A stretch of DNA of 64,000 bases from an uncultured Bacteroides sp. (GTDB lineage: Bacteria; Bacteroidota; Bacteroidia; Bacteroidales; Bacteroidaceae). Both the position numbers and the translations under genes were made by a program. The notes under the pieces are model-generated. The model saw only the letters and a list, made by a program, of their open reading frames with translations, was not told the DNA's origin and made no database searches. Below, one piece after another: positions 36,236 through 45,808 of this stretch. Where the stretch lies: the NCBI RefSeq assembly GCF_963666545.1, contig NZ_OY762899.1:3352365-3416364 (forward strand), written 5' to 3'. How positions within the stretch are numbered: position 1 is the first letter of the stretch; each line of letters opens with the position of its first letter.

Positions 36236-37009
36236 ATGACATCAACTAATTTACAAGAATGGATTCAGCATCCTGATGTATTGAATAAGGATACTTTGTA
36301 CGAACTACGTACATTGTTGGTTCGTTATCCCTATTTTCAGTCTCTACGACTTCTCTATCTTAAAAATCTATATTTACTCCATGACATAACTTTTGGTGCA
36401 GAGTTGAGAAAGGCTGCACTTTATGTCTCCGATCGTCGGGTTCTTTTCTATCTAATAGAAGGGGATAAGTACGTTCTTCACAATCCTAAGAAGAAAAAAC
36501 AGCTTGTTGATGAATTGGAAAACGAACCTAGCTTGGATCGCACCCTCACTCTTATTGATGCTTTTCTTTCTTCTATTCCCCAAGAGGCCGTGCAACAACG
36601 GACTGATTTCGATTATGCAACGGACTACACAGCCTATTTGGTCGAGCAGGAGGATGTGGCACAATCAATTGAAGAATCAGTAATTGAAACACCAAGGTTG
36701 CGGGGGCATGAACTTATTGATGATTTTATAGAAATGAATAGTGCTGATTCTTCCTCATTAAGACTTAAACCTTTGGATGATAATGAAGAAAGCAGTATTG
36801 AATTACCGATGGCTGATATCTATCGGGATGAAGAGGATGACAGTTGCTTTACCGAAACTTTAGCTAAAATATATATTAAACAGCAACGATATTCTAAAGC
36901 ATTGGAAATAATTGAAAAATTAAGTTTGAAATATCCAAAAAAAAATGCTTACTTTGCAGATCAGATTAGGTTCTTAGAGAAATTGATTATTAACGCTAAA
37001 TCAAAATAA
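36236..37009 (+). CDS. Conserved hypothetical protein with TPR-like C-terminus
   Basis: A 257-residue cytoplasmic-looking protein. The N-terminus has WIQHPDVLNKDTLYELRTLL, and FQSLRLLYLKNL follows, a pattern I know from conserved Bacteroidetes proteins next to secG. The C-terminal part (about 205-250) has one TPR-like hairpin: FTETLAKIYIKQQRYSKALE then IIEKLSLKYPKKNAYFADQI. No catalytic motif is seen. It lies 4 bases from both lptE and secG, inside the operon. Confidence 0.8.
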   Translation: MTSTNLQEWIQHPDVLNKDTLYELRTLLVRYPYFQSLRLLYLKNLYLLHDITFGAELRKAALYVSDRRVLFYLIEGDKYVLHNPKKKKQLVDELENEPSLDRTLTLIDAFLSSIPQEAVQQRTDFDYATDYTAYLVEQEDVAQSIEESVIETPRLRGHELIDDFIEMNSADSSSLRLKPLDDNEESSIELPMADIYRDEEDDSCFTETLAKIYIKQQRYSKALEIIEKLSLKYPKKNAYFADQIRFLEKLIINAKSK

Positions 37010-37013
37010 CAAA

Positions 37014-37382
37014 ATGTATTTATTATTAGTTATCTTAATGGTCATTGCTGCCATATTGATGTGCTTTATTGTACTGATACAGAATTCCAAAGGAGGAGGT
37101 TTGTCTTCAGGCTTTTCTTCATCCAACCAGATTATGGGCGTACGCAAGACTACTGACTTTCTGGAGAAGACGACTTGGGGATTAGCCGCTTTTATAGTAA
37201 TCTTAAGCGTTGCATCTGCTTATGTCCTTCCTTCTGCTGCTAGCAAAGATGGAGACGTTATATTGGAGCAAGCTCAGAAAGAAGAAACTACGAATCCGTA
37301 TAATTTGCCTGCTGGAACAGCTGCTCCTAAAGCAGAAACTACAGCTCCGGCTGCAACAATACCTTCAGATTCAGCAAAATAG
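37014..37382 (+). CDS. secG: Preprotein translocase subunit SecG
   Basis: A 122-residue SecG, the small helper subunit of SecYEG. The first segment (about 2-22) leads to LIQNSKGGGLSSGFSSSNQI, in part, and the second segment is at about 54-76; both fit the two-helix hairpin of SecG. The Ala/Pro/Thr-rich tail after residue 80 is variable in this group. It is the last gene of the operon, closed by a perfect hairpin. Confidence 0.94.
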   Translation: MYLLLVILMVIAAILMCFIVLIQNSKGGGLSSGFSSSNQIMGVRKTTDFLEKTTWGLAAFIVILSVASAYVLPSAASKDGDVILEQAQKEETTNPYNLPAGTAAPKAETTAPAATIPSDSAK

Positions 37383-37402
37383 AAGCAGAATGTTTCTAAA
37401 TT

Positions 37403-37455
37403 AAAAAAGATGCGAAGCTATTCATTATATTAATGAATAGCTTCGCATCTTTTTT
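37403..37455 (+). terminator. Intrinsic terminator of the lptE-secG operon
   Basis: Perfect 25-bp arms (37403-37427 and 37431-37455) around the loop TAT, with A and T runs at the ends. It can act in both directions. Confidence 0.92.
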
Positions 37456-37500
37456 GCCATAAAATGTATCTTTTAGTTGCCTATGGATGCATGATTTCAT

Positions 37501-37508
37501 TATCTTTG
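37501..37508 (+). promoter_or_regulatory. -7 promoter element of the MFS gene
   Basis: TATCTTTG, full match, 37 bases before the ATG; a weak TTG lies 21 bases upstream at 37477. Confidence 0.5.
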
Positions 37509-37545
37509 TCACCAAATTAAATAATTTATAAGAATATAGACTACA

Positions 37546-38907
37546 ATGACAGAACAACTGAATAAAAAAATGAACGACTCGAAAGCGACCCGTTGGATGG
37601 CTTTGGGAGTTGTGGCATTCACTATGATGGCTGCCTATTTTGTGAATGATGTAATGGCGCCACTCAAAACAATGCTTGAATCAGATTTGGCATGGGGGAG
37701 TACTGATTACGGATATTATACGGGAGCATATAGTTTTCTTAATGTCTTTTTGTTAATGCTCATCTGGGGTGGACTTATTTTAGATCGCTTTGGTATTCGC
37801 TTTACAGGAAAGTTGTCTACGATCTTAATGGTAGCCGGCACGGCCTTGCAATATTATGGAATCACAGAACTTGCAGATAGTCAAACGATCATTTTTGGGC
37901 ATAAGATGGGCGTGTTTATTGCCTCATCCGGATATTCTATTTTTGGAGTGGGTGCCGAAGTAGCGGGTATTACTGTTACTAAAATGATAGCTAAGTGGTT
38001 CAAGGGAAAAGAAATGGCTACTGCTATGGGCGTACAGGTTGCTTTGGCCCGTATCGGTTCTCAAGCAGCTTATTCTGTTGCTATTCCCATTGCCAAAAGT
38101 TTTGGTCTTGCTACTCCTGTGCTAATAGGTTTAGTGTTACTTGTTGGTGGTACGATTGCTTTCTTCGCTTTCTCCGTGTTAGACAAAAAGCTTGATAAAC
38201 AGCAGGCTGCGAGTCCCGAAGGAACAGGGAATGAAGAGAAGTTTTCTATCAAGGATGTGAAGACGATCCTACTTAATCCTGGTTTTTGGCTTATTGCTCT
38301 GCTTTGTGTGCTTTTCTACTCTTGTGTGTTCCCGTTCCAAAAATTTGCTTCAGAACTGATGGTTAGTAAGTATGCAATCAATCCTGATTTTGCAGGATCA
38401 ATAGTTGGACTTCCTGCACTAGGGGCTTTGATTTTAACTCCGGTATTTGGCGGATTGGTGGATAGTAGAGGTAAAGCTGATACTATTATGATTATAGGTG
38501 CAGCTATGCTCATCTTTGTTCACCTCATTTACGCTATTCCTGGTGTGGATAACTGGATAATAGCTGTGATTTTGATGATAGTTCTAGGTATTGCTTTCTC
38601 TTTAGTGCCTTCTGCTATGTGGCCTTCGGTTGCAAAAATATTCCCTGCTCACCAATTAGGGACTGCTTATGCATTAATCTTCTTTATTCAGAATATTGGA
38701 CTATGGGGAGTTCCGAATCTTATCGGCTGGGTACAACAAGAATACTGTATTGTTGGTTCTGTAGATGGTGTTAACCAATATGATTATACGGTGCCAATGC
38801 TTGTGTTTACGGGTTTTGCAATACTTTCTTTGGTTGTAGCACTGTTGCTAAGAGTGGCTAATAAGAAATACGGATATGGTCTTGAAAAGTCTAATATTCA
38901 GAAATAG
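37546..38907 (+). CDS. Major facilitator superfamily transporter
   Basis: A 453-residue integral membrane protein with about 12 hydrophobic segments and a hydrophilic loop near the middle (KKLDKQQAASPEGTGNEEKF). The first half has the MFS phrase GLILDRFGIRFTGK after segment 2, close to the classical loop motif, and the second half has its counterpart GGLVDSRGKAD. The substrate cannot be told. It stands alone, with its own promoter and terminator. Confidence 0.9.
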   Translation: MTEQLNKKMNDSKATRWMALGVVAFTMMAAYFVNDVMAPLKTMLESDLAWGSTDYGYYTGAYSFLNVFLLMLIWGGLILDRFGIRFTGKLSTILMVAGTALQYYGITELADSQTIIFGHKMGVFIASSGYSIFGVGAEVAGITVTKMIAKWFKGKEMATAMGVQVALARIGSQAAYSVAIPIAKSFGLATPVLIGLVLLVGGTIAFFAFSVLDKKLDKQQAASPEGTGNEEKFSIKDVKTILLNPGFWLIALLCVLFYSCVFPFQKFASELMVSKYAINPDFAGSIVGLPALGALILTPVFGGLVDSRGKADTIMIIGAAMLIFVHLIYAIPGVDNWIIAVILMIVLGIAFSLVPSAMWPSVAKIFPAHQLGTAYALIFFIQNIGLWGVPNLIGWVQQEYCIVGSVDGVNQYDYTVPMLVFTGFAILSLVVALLLRVANKKYGYGLEKSNIQK

Positions 38908-38958
38908 TTGAAAAGGATAGAACCTTCTTTGGTGTAGAGGTTTAACCTTACTAAATAT

Positions 38959-38995
38959 AAAGAGCACAAACGCATTACTGAGTTGTGCTCTTTTT
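38959..38995 (+). terminator. Intrinsic terminator of the MFS gene
   Basis: Arms AAAGAGCACAA and TTGTGCTCTTT around 13 bases, followed by T's; also serves the converging DUF4831 gene. Confidence 0.85.
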
Positions 38996-39020
38996 GTTTA
39001 ATAAGTTAGGTAGTAAAATG

Positions 39021-40088
39021 TTATTTATCTTCCTCTCTGTCAACTTTTACCAACCCACCTGTGGTGGAGTTAAATAATACTTTAATGGTTGATTTCTTAT
39101 CGAATAGAGCGGGAGCCAAGTATTCTATTGTACCAAACTGAGTTACCGGAATTTCTCCCTCAAAGAGTGGCTTTTTATCTTTTACAATTGCGATCTGAGC
39201 TTTTCCCGGAACATTGTAAGCCACGCCTTCAAGTTCTTTCTTCTTATCTCCTTCTAGGGTAGGGATTGTTACTGTTTTCATATCCGTTAGGTTAACGTAA
39301 ACCGGTTCGCCGGCCAAATCATTGCTAGCTATTACTCCTAGTTTTTTTGAGAACCGAAAGAGTACTTCATTTTTGAACTCTTTGTTTGGCACTAAGCGCA
39401 TCGTGAATGTTTTTTCTTCTCTTTCATTACTTCCCGAGAACATTTCGGTCATGGCACGTTCTTGTTCATCAAGATTGTTGAGCATCAATTTCAGCTGTTC
39501 GCCATCCTTCGGTGTGTTATCAGCCTGCCCCCGCAAGAGTGCATTTTTACTTTCGCGGATATTATATATTTCTTTGGCAACCAACTCTGCCATCTTTGCC
39601 GTCGAGTTCGCCATTAATATTTCCTCTGTAAGGAAACTACGTGGGTTGACTTTGTTTTTTTGTTTAGCTGGAGCATCGTTTGTGATAGCTACCTTTTTTA
39701 TTGCTATAGGCATATTGATAGACTGCACAATGCCGTCGTCGGTTAATTCCATTAGAGGAGCCACCGTTTTATCCTTCATTTTAACGAAGTAAGTTCGTTC
39801 ATTATCCGGAACTCCAATTGGTTGAGCTTTGACACTTACTAATTCCCAATATTCTTCTGGATCAATGGATATATTTGTAAGGTGAAGATAGCGGTCGGCA
39901 TATTTTCCGAACTCTCCCGGGGTATATGTTACCTTAATCGCTTTCACTTCTATTTCAACTTCGGTCTTGGGTAGGGCATAAGTCACCCCGAAGTCTTTTC
40001 CACGTGTGACTCCTACCGTTACTTTGGTTTGAGCATAGGTGGTGGAAGAGAAGAGAAGTAAGCTTAAAAATAGAATAGAATTTTTCAT
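39021..40088 (-). CDS. DUF4831 exported protein
   Basis: A 355-residue protein with a signal peptide cut near TYAQ (residue 20). The mature start holds VTVGVTRGKDFGVTYALPKT and later ISIDPEEYWELVSVKA, SFLTEEILMANSTAKMAELV and IRESKNALLRGQADNTPKDG, all typical of DUF4831. The family is restricted to Bacteroidetes and uncharacterised. I start at ATG 40088 (MKNSILF), not the upstream TTG, which lies within the -7 element at 40119-40126. Confidence 0.85.
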   Translation of the reverse strand: MKNSILFLSLLLFSSTTYAQTKVTVGVTRGKDFGVTYALPKTEVEIEVKAIKVTYTPGEFGKYADRYLHLTNISIDPEEYWELVSVKAQPIGVPDNERTYFVKMKDKTVAPLMELTDDGIVQSINMPIAIKKVAITNDAPAKQKNKVNPRSFLTEEILMANSTAKMAELVAKEIYNIRESKNALLRGQADNTPKDGEQLKLMLNNLDEQERAMTEMFSGSNEREEKTFTMRLVPNKEFKNEVLFRFSKKLGVIASNDLAGEPVYVNLTDMKTVTIPTLEGDKKKELEGVAYNVPGKAQIAIVKDKKPLFEGEIPVTQFGTIEYLAPALFDKKSTIKVLFNSTTGGLVKVDREEDK

Positions 40089-40118
40089 TTGTTCCTTTTC
40101 TTTTAGCTGGTTTAATGG

Positions 40119-40126
40119 CAAATATA
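40119..40126 (-). promoter_or_regulatory. -7 promoter element of the DUF4831 gene
   Basis: TATATTTG on the minus strand, full match, 31 bases before the ATG. Confidence 0.5.
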
Positions 40127-40185
40127 ATCAATGTATTTGATAATTTCATACTAATGTAAGTGAAAAACAGTCAATGTGGCTTTTG

Positions 40186-41697
40186 CTACTCACTAAGTAT
40201 CTTCCATGCTTCAGGTAGACATTCAATAATATCTCCCGCAGTAAGACTGATCATCCCATATTGTTTTTGAGCAAAATCTCCTGCAAGTCCATGAGCATAA
40301 GTACCTATCTTAGCAGCATCTTCGGCAACGTATCCTTGCGCTAAGAGTGCAAGAATAATCCCTGTAAGCACATCTCCGCTTCCGGCGGTAGCCATCCCTG
40401 CATTCCCTGTAGGGTTGAAGTAACATTTTCCTCGTGGAGTTATAATTGTGGAATATGCACCTTTTAATACAATATGGACATTTATGTTTTGTGCCAGTTC
40501 ACAAGCTTTCATCAATCGTTCGTAAGAATCCTGGCATTTGCCTACCAGGCGTTCAAGCTCTTTCGGATGCGGCGTCAAAACAGAACCTTTAGGTATGGAA
40601 GAAAGGGCATAACGATTTTTAGCCAGAATATTCAATGCGTCTGCATCTATCACCATAGGTACTTGGCAACCTTCTATTTGTTGAAGTAAGATTGCTTCTG
40701 TTTCTACATGTCTGCCAAGTCCCGGTCCGATGCCTACCGCCTGATATTCTTCAGTATCTGTTAGTGTTCCGAAGTGCGTTTCGCTTAAATCAGATTCAAC
40801 TATGGCTTCCGGAACGCTTGCCTGTAAGATGTTTCGGTTTTGTGCAGGAATATGTGCAGTTAATAGTCCCACTCCTGAGCGTAAACATGCCCGCGCTGCA
40901 AGAACTGATGCTCCGGCCATGCCGGATGAACCCGCAATGAGCAATGCATGACCAAAAAGTCCTTTGTGCGCAAACTTCTTTCTTGGTTTTATGAGCGCGC
41001 GTATATCTTCTAATTCGAGTAGCGCATAGTCACTCTCGGTTTCAGCAATGGCTTTTTCGCTTATTCCAATATCGAGCAAGCTCCATTCTCCTATAGATTC
41101 TTCATTTTCGGAAAATAGGAAAGCCAGTTTCGGTAATTGTAGGCTAAAGGTGTAATCAGCTCTGATTATGTTTGCCCGGATGTTAAAAGTATTTTCTTCT
41201 CCCATTAATCCGGAAGGCATGTCAATCGCTACTACTGTAGCTGCTGAAGCATTGATGTATTTTACTACTGCGGCGAATCCACCATTCAGAGGTTTGTTTA
41301 AACCTGATCCGAAAAGTCCGTCAATCACCAAATGTGCTTTCGTTAGCGAAGGAGGTGTGAACTGAGACGTTACTTCAGTGAAGCGAACCTCATCCATTAC
41401 TTCTATTAACTCTTTGTTCGTTTGACAGTCGGATGATAGCTTCTCTTGCGTGTTGAATAAGTATATTTCTACATTGTAGCCTTTTTCTCCTAGCATACGT
41501 GCTACTGCGAGGGCATCGCCGCCATTATTTCCCGGGCCGGCAAATACAGTAATAGGTGTTTCTTTTGACCACTGAGTTGAAATAGCTGTAGTCAACGCAC
41601 GAGCGGCACGCTCCATTAAATCGATGGAACTTATAGGTTCGTGCTCTATTGTGTAGGCATCTAACTTTCTGATGTTACTACTTTGAAAAATCTTCAT
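40186..41697 (-). CDS. nnr: Bifunctional NAD(P)H-hydrate epimerase / ADP-dependent dehydratase
   Basis: A metabolite-repair enzyme of 503 residues that turns damaged NADHX and NADPHX back to NADH and NADPH. The N-terminal YjeF epimerase domain (about 1-215) has FAGPGNNGGDALAVARML and DGLFGSGLNKP. The C-terminal kinase-like dehydratase domain (about 225-500) has AGSSGMAGASVLAARACLRS, TPHPKELERL and AGSGDVLTGIILALLAQG, seen in part. I start at ATG 41697 (MKIFQSSNIRKLD); the TTG at 41754 would put 19 odd residues in front and lies beyond the -7 element. Confidence 0.96.
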   Translation of the reverse strand: MKIFQSSNIRKLDAYTIEHEPISSIDLMERAARALTTAISTQWSKETPITVFAGPGNNGGDALAVARMLGEKGYNVEIYLFNTQEKLSSDCQTNKELIEVMDEVRFTEVTSQFTPPSLTKAHLVIDGLFGSGLNKPLNGGFAAVVKYINASAATVVAIDMPSGLMGEENTFNIRANIIRADYTFSLQLPKLAFLFSENEESIGEWSLLDIGISEKAIAETESDYALLELEDIRALIKPRKKFAHKGLFGHALLIAGSSGMAGASVLAARACLRSGVGLLTAHIPAQNRNILQASVPEAIVESDLSETHFGTLTDTEEYQAVGIGPGLGRHVETEAILLQQIEGCQVPMVIDADALNILAKNRYALSSIPKGSVLTPHPKELERLVGKCQDSYERLMKACELAQNINVHIVLKGAYSTIITPRGKCYFNPTGNAGMATAGSGDVLTGIILALLAQGYVAEDAAKIGTYAHGLAGDFAQKQYGMISLTAGDIIECLPEAWKILSE

Positions 41698-41723
41698 TGT
41701 TCTCTGTTTTTGTTCTTTGCCTG

Positions 41724-41731
41724 CAAAAATA
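41724..41731 (-). promoter_or_regulatory. -7 promoter element of nnr
   Basis: TATTTTTG on the minus strand, full match, 27 bases before the ATG at 41697. Confidence 0.5.
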
Positions 41732-41784
41732 CTCATTACAACTAAAACCGTCAAGCGCTTGTCTTAAAACTCCCATAAAATAAC

Positions 41785-41792
41785 TACTTTTG
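41785..41792 (+). promoter_or_regulatory. -7 promoter element of the POT transporter gene
   Basis: TACTTTTG, full match, 36 bases before the ATG at 41829. Confidence 0.5.
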
Positions 41793-41828
41793 CCGTTATA
41801 ATAAATATAAAATAGATTTTATCCAATC

Positions 41829-43367
41829 ATGAGTACACTTCAAGGCCACCCTAAAGGGTTGTATCTGATCTTTGCCACAAGCACAGCCGAACGCTTTAGC
41901 TATTATGGTATGCGTGCCATATTTATTCTTTTCCTTACCCAAGCATTAATGTTTGATAAAGAACTGGCAACATCCGTATACGGAAGTTATACAGGCCTTG
42001 TTTATCTGACCCCACTGATTGGAGGATACATAGCCGATAAATATTGGGGTATCAGACTTTCCATACGTTGGGGAGCAGTGATGATGGCAATTGGGCAGTT
42101 TTTGCTTTTTCTTAGTGCATCGATGCTTGATACCGTACAGTTCTCTCATGGATTCATGTATAGCGGATTAGTGTTACTCATTTTAGGAAATGGTTGTTTC
42201 AAGCCCACTGTAGCTTCACTTGTGGGGCAGCTTTACGAATCGGGTGATAAACGAATTGATTCTGCTTACACCATTTTCTATATGGGAGTCAATGTAGGCG
42301 CTTTCATGGCACCATTGGTCTGCGGATATTTGGGAGAAACAGGTAATCCTGAAGATTTTAAGTGGGGATTTCTAATTGCTGCTCTTGTCATTATACTCAC
42401 AATTGTTATTTTTGAAACACAAAAGAATAAGTTCCTGGTTGGACCCAATGGAATGCCATTAGGGATAACGCCCGATGCTAAGAAAGAGATACGAGAAGAG
42501 TCCACGACCTCATCTCTGCCATTGGTCAATACTCATAAACTTCGCAATGTTTTTCTTTTGGCTCTACTTACGCTTGTGCTGGCTTCTTTATTCTATAAAT
42601 GGATGGATGGAGACTGGGTAAGTGTTGGTATATTTACTGCTTGTATCGTATTCCCTGTTACTATTTTGCTTGATGGATCATTAACAAAGATAGAGCGCGA
42701 TCGCATCTTTGTGATTTATATTATTGCTTTTTTTGTGATATTTTTCTGGGCGGCTTATGAACAAGCTGGTGCTTCGCTGACTCTGTTTGCTGCCGAGCAA
42801 ACGGATCGGGTTATTCTCGGATGGGAGATGCCTGCTTCGTGGATTCAGTCTTTCAATCCTTTCTTCGTTGTTATATTGGCATATATCATGCCTACTTTCT
42901 GGGGTTTCCTTAGTAAACGAAAAATGGAACCTTCTTCTCCTTCCAAACAAGCAATTGGCTTACTCTTGCTTTCTCTAGGGTATTTGTTTATCTGCTTTGG
43001 AGTGAAGGATGTACAGCCGGGAGTAAAAGTGAGTTTAATGTGGCTTACCGGGCTCTACTTTATACATACCATGGGCGAGATTGCTCTTTCGCCTATAGGT
43101 CTTTCTATGGTAAACAAACTTACGCCTGTACGTTTCGCTTCTTTAATGATGGGGCTCTGGTATCTCTCAACTGCTACAGCGAATAAGTTTGCCGGTTTGT
43201 TAGGAGGCTTTTACCCAGAGTCTGGAAAGGCAAAAAACTTACTTGGTTTTCGTATTGAAACGATGTCTGATTTCTTTCTGATTTTTGTCATTATGTCGGG
43301 CATTGCTTCACTCATTCTCTTCCTGCTTTCGAAGAAATTGCAGAAGATGATGCATGGAGTGGAATAA
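41829..43367 (+). CDS. Proton-dependent oligopeptide transporter (POT/PTR family)
   Basis: A 512-residue membrane protein of about 14 segments. The start carries the POT signature TAERFSYYGMRAIFILFL (ExxERFxYYG with Thr-Ala before Glu), then LIGGYIADKYWGIR after segment 2 and FTIFYMGVNVGAF-like AYTIFYMGVNVGAFMAP. The second half has AYEQAGASLTLFAAEQTDR. It imports di- and tripeptides with protons. Together with the exported peptidases at 52-58 kb this fits growth on peptides, though the genes are not adjacent. Confidence 0.93.
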   Translation: MSTLQGHPKGLYLIFATSTAERFSYYGMRAIFILFLTQALMFDKELATSVYGSYTGLVYLTPLIGGYIADKYWGIRLSIRWGAVMMAIGQFLLFLSASMLDTVQFSHGFMYSGLVLLILGNGCFKPTVASLVGQLYESGDKRIDSAYTIFYMGVNVGAFMAPLVCGYLGETGNPEDFKWGFLIAALVIILTIVIFETQKNKFLVGPNGMPLGITPDAKKEIREESTTSSLPLVNTHKLRNVFLLALLTLVLASLFYKWMDGDWVSVGIFTACIVFPVTILLDGSLTKIERDRIFVIYIIAFFVIFFWAAYEQAGASLTLFAAEQTDRVILGWEMPASWIQSFNPFFVVILAYIMPTFWGFLSKRKMEPSSPSKQAIGLLLLSLGYLFICFGVKDVQPGVKVSLMWLTGLYFIHTMGEIALSPIGLSMVNKLTPVRFASLMMGLWYLSTATANKFAGLLGGFYPESGKAKNLLGFRIETMSDFFLIFVIMSGIASLILFLLSKKLQKMMHGVE

Positions 43368-43374
43368 AAGTCGT

Positions 43375-43382
43375 ACTTTTGC
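43375..43382 (+). promoter_or_regulatory. -7 promoter element of hpt
   Basis: TACTTTTG, full match, just after the POT stop codon and 25 bases before the hpt ATG. Confidence 0.5.
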
Positions 43383-43407
43383 CCCATTATCATAAAATGT
43401 ATTGGTG

Positions 43408-43944
43408 ATGAATACCATTAAAATAAAAGATCGACTATTCTCCGTTTCCATCATGGAAAAGGATATTCTCAGAGAGGTGAAGCGTGTAGCAGACGAAATA
43501 AATAACGATTTAAAGGATGAAAATCCGCTGTTTCTAAGTGTATTAAACGGCTCGTTTATGTTTACTGCCGATCTGATGAAACATATTACCATTCCATGTG
43601 AGATTTCCTTTGTCAAGTTAGCCTCTTACCAAGGCGTATCGTCTACAGGAGCTATTAAGGAGGTAATCGGTATTAACGAAGATATAGCGGGACGCACTAT
43701 CGTTATTGTAGAAGATATTGTAGATACGGGACTTACGATGCAGCGTCTTATCGAAACATTGGGAACGCGCGGCCCGAAAGATATTCATATAGCTTCACTG
43801 CTTGTGAAACCTGATAAGCTAAAAGTTAAACTTAATATTGAATATGTGGCCATGAAGATACCAAACGACTTTATTGTTGGTTATGGACTCGATTATGATG
43901 GCTATGGACGCAACTACCCTGACATTTATACGGTAGTAGAATAA
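43408..43944 (+). CDS. hpt: Hypoxanthine phosphoribosyltransferase
   Basis: Purine salvage: joins hypoxanthine or guanine to PRPP. The protein is 178 residues from ATG 43408 (MNTIKIKDRLFS); the frame opens at a TTG six bases earlier, which I reject. The PRPP-binding loop is VIVEDIVDTGLTMQRL, and LNGSFMFTADLM and VGYGLDYDGYGRNYPDI are standard for the family. The adk gene follows 41 bases later in a nucleotide-metabolism and GTPase cluster. Confidence 0.96.
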   Translation: MNTIKIKDRLFSVSIMEKDILREVKRVADEINNDLKDENPLFLSVLNGSFMFTADLMKHITIPCEISFVKLASYQGVSSTGAIKEVIGINEDIAGRTIVIVEDIVDTGLTMQRLIETLGTRGPKDIHIASLLVKPDKLKVKLNIEYVAMKIPNDFIVGYGLDYDGYGRNYPDIYTVVE

Positions 43945-43985
43945 TAGGATTAGAATTATTTTTGAATTATAATTTAAGTAAAAAG

Positions 43986-44555
43986 ATGCTGAATGTTATT
44001 ATTTTTGGTGCTCCCGGATCAGGAAAGGGAACACAAAGCGAACGTATTGTTGCTAAATACGGAATCAATCACATCTCTACGGGAGATGTTCTTCGTGCAG
44101 AAATAAAGAATGGTACGGAGCTTGGCAAAACCGCTAAAGGTTATATCGATCAGGGACAACTAATTCCCGATGCGTTAATGATTGATATCCTAGCGAGTGT
44201 CTTCGATAGTTTCAAAGACAGTAAAGGGGTTATCTTCGATGGTTTTCCTCGTACTATCGCTCAGGCGGAGGCTTTGAAAGAGATGCTTGCTGCAAGAGGA
44301 CAAGCTGTTTCTGTCATGCTCGACCTGGATGTAGCCGAAGATGAACTAATGGCCCGCCTTATTAAACGTGGACTGGAATCCGGACGTGCTGATGATAACG
44401 AAGAAACCATTAAAAAACGTTTGTTTGTTTATCATTCACAAACTTCTCCATTGATTGACTGGTACAAGAAAGAAGGAGTATACCAACATATTACCGGATT
44501 GGGTACTATGGATGGAATCTTTGCTGATATTTGCAAAGCAATAGAAAAAGAATAA
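43986..44555 (+). CDS. adk: Adenylate kinase
   Basis: Interconverts ATP, ADP and AMP. Length 189 from ATG 43986 (MLNVIIFGAPGSGKGTQ); a TTG at 43962 would add eight residues before the P-loop and is unlikely. P-loop GAPGSGKGTQ, the AMP-binding STGDVLRAEI, DGFPRTIAQAEAL, and RADDNEETIKKRL are all present. The short LID form without zinc cysteines is used. Confidence 0.97.
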   Translation: MLNVIIFGAPGSGKGTQSERIVAKYGINHISTGDVLRAEIKNGTELGKTAKGYIDQGQLIPDALMIDILASVFDSFKDSKGVIFDGFPRTIAQAEALKEMLAARGQAVSVMLDLDVAEDELMARLIKRGLESGRADDNEETIKKRLFVYHSQTSPLIDWYKKEGVYQHITGLGTMDGIFADICKAIEKE

Positions 44556-44559
44556 TTTT

Positions 44560-44623
44560 TTAGTAGCCAAGTATTGAGTTGGATATTGGAAACTCCTAAT
44601 TCTACTCATTACTTGGCTACTAA
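44560..44623. other. Long hairpin between adk and obg
   Basis: Outer arms TTAGTAGCCAAGTA (44560-44573) and TACTTGGCTACTAA (44610-44623) pair perfectly; six more bases pair inside with one mismatch. No T run follows on the plus strand, so it may be an attenuator or processing site rather than a full terminator. Confidence 0.7.
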
Positions 44624-44641
44624 TCTCTAATAACAAAAAGT

Positions 44642-45808
44642 ATGGCTGAATCGAATTTTGTTGATTACGTAAAGATATATTGCCGCTCTGGAAAGGGGGG
44701 TAGAGGATCTACGCACATGAGGCGCGAGAAGTATGTTGCTAACGGTGGCCCTGATGGAGGCGACGGAGGAAGAGGAGGCCATATTATTCTGCGCGGTAAT
44801 CGGAATTACTGGACATTACTCCACCTGAAGTATGATCGCCATGCATTGGCCGGTCATGGCAAATCGGGTAGTAAGAACCGTAGTTTCGGTAAAGATGGCG
44901 AAGATAAAATAATTGAAGTTCCTTGCGGAACGGTTGTTTATAATGCTGAGACTGGTGATTATATCTGTGATGTAACAGAGCATGATCAAGAAGTCGTTTT
45001 GCTCAAAGGAGGCCGTGGCGGTCAGGGTAATTGGCATTTCCGCACAGCAACACGTCAAGCACCACGTTTTGCGCAGCCGGGCGAACCAATGCAAGAGTTT
45101 ACGATCATTATGGAACTCAAGTTGTTGGCTGATGTCGGATTGGTAGGATTCCCGAATGCCGGAAAGTCTACTTTACTCTCATCAATCTCTGCTGCTAAAC
45201 CAAAGATAGCCGACTATCCCTTTACTACCTTGGAACCGAATTTAGGAATTGTGCCTTATCGTGACGGGAAATCATTTGTAATGGCAGATATTCCCGGTAT
45301 CATTGAAGGTGCAAGCGAAGGAAAAGGTTTGGGATTGCGTTTCTTGCGACATATCGAACGTAACTCTTTGTTGCTGTTCATGGTTCCTGCTGATAGCGAT
45401 GATATTCGTAAAGAATATGAGATCTTGCTGAATGAGCTGAAAACATTCAACCCCGAGATGCTTGATAAGCAACGGGTGCTTGCTGTTACAAAATGTGATA
45501 TGCTCGATGAGGAATTGATGGCCGAAATAGAACCAACTTTACCCGAAGGTGTTCCTCATGTCTTTATCTCTTCATTTACCGGACTGGGTATTTCTACTCT
45601 GAAAGATCTCCTGTGGGAAGAATTGAATAAAGAGAGCAATAAGATAGAAGGCATTGTGCATCGTCCTAAAGATGTAGCTCGCTTGAAAGAAGAGCTTCGC
45701 GATATGGGTGAAGACGAGGATATCGTTTATAAAGGTGAAATAGAAGAGGAGGAAGAAGAAGACGATCTGGATTACGAATACGACGAAGAAGATTTTGAAG
45801 AGAAATGA
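44642..45808 (+). CDS. obg: Obg/CgtA GTPase
   Basis: An essential GTPase acting in ribosome assembly and stress control. Length 388. The glycine-rich Obg fold covers about 1-158 ([33 protein letters not shown], in part). The G domain has [13 protein letters not shown] (G1), [16 protein letters not shown] (G3) and TKCD (G4). The end is a long acidic tail of Glu and Asp. Its stop codon overlaps the pgeF start (ATGA). Confidence 0.97.
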   Translation: MAESNFVDYVKIYCRSGKGGRGSTHMRREKYVANGGPDGGDGGRGGHIILRGNRNYWTLLHLKYDRHALAGHGKSGSKNRSFGKDGEDKIIEVPCGTVVYNAETGDYICDVTEHDQEVVLLKGGRGGQGNWHFRTATRQAPRFAQPGEPMQEFTIIMELKLLADVGLVGFPNAGKSTLLSSISAAKPKIADYPFTTLEPNLGIVPYRDGKSFVMADIPGIIEGASEGKGLGLRFLRHIERNSLLLFMVPADSDDIRKEYEILLNELKTFNPEMLDKQRVLAVTKCDMLDEELMAEIEPTLPEGVPHVFISSFTGLGISTLKDLLWEELNKESNKIEGIVHRPKDVARLKEELRDMGEDEDIVYKGEIEEEEEEDDLDYEYDEEDFEEK

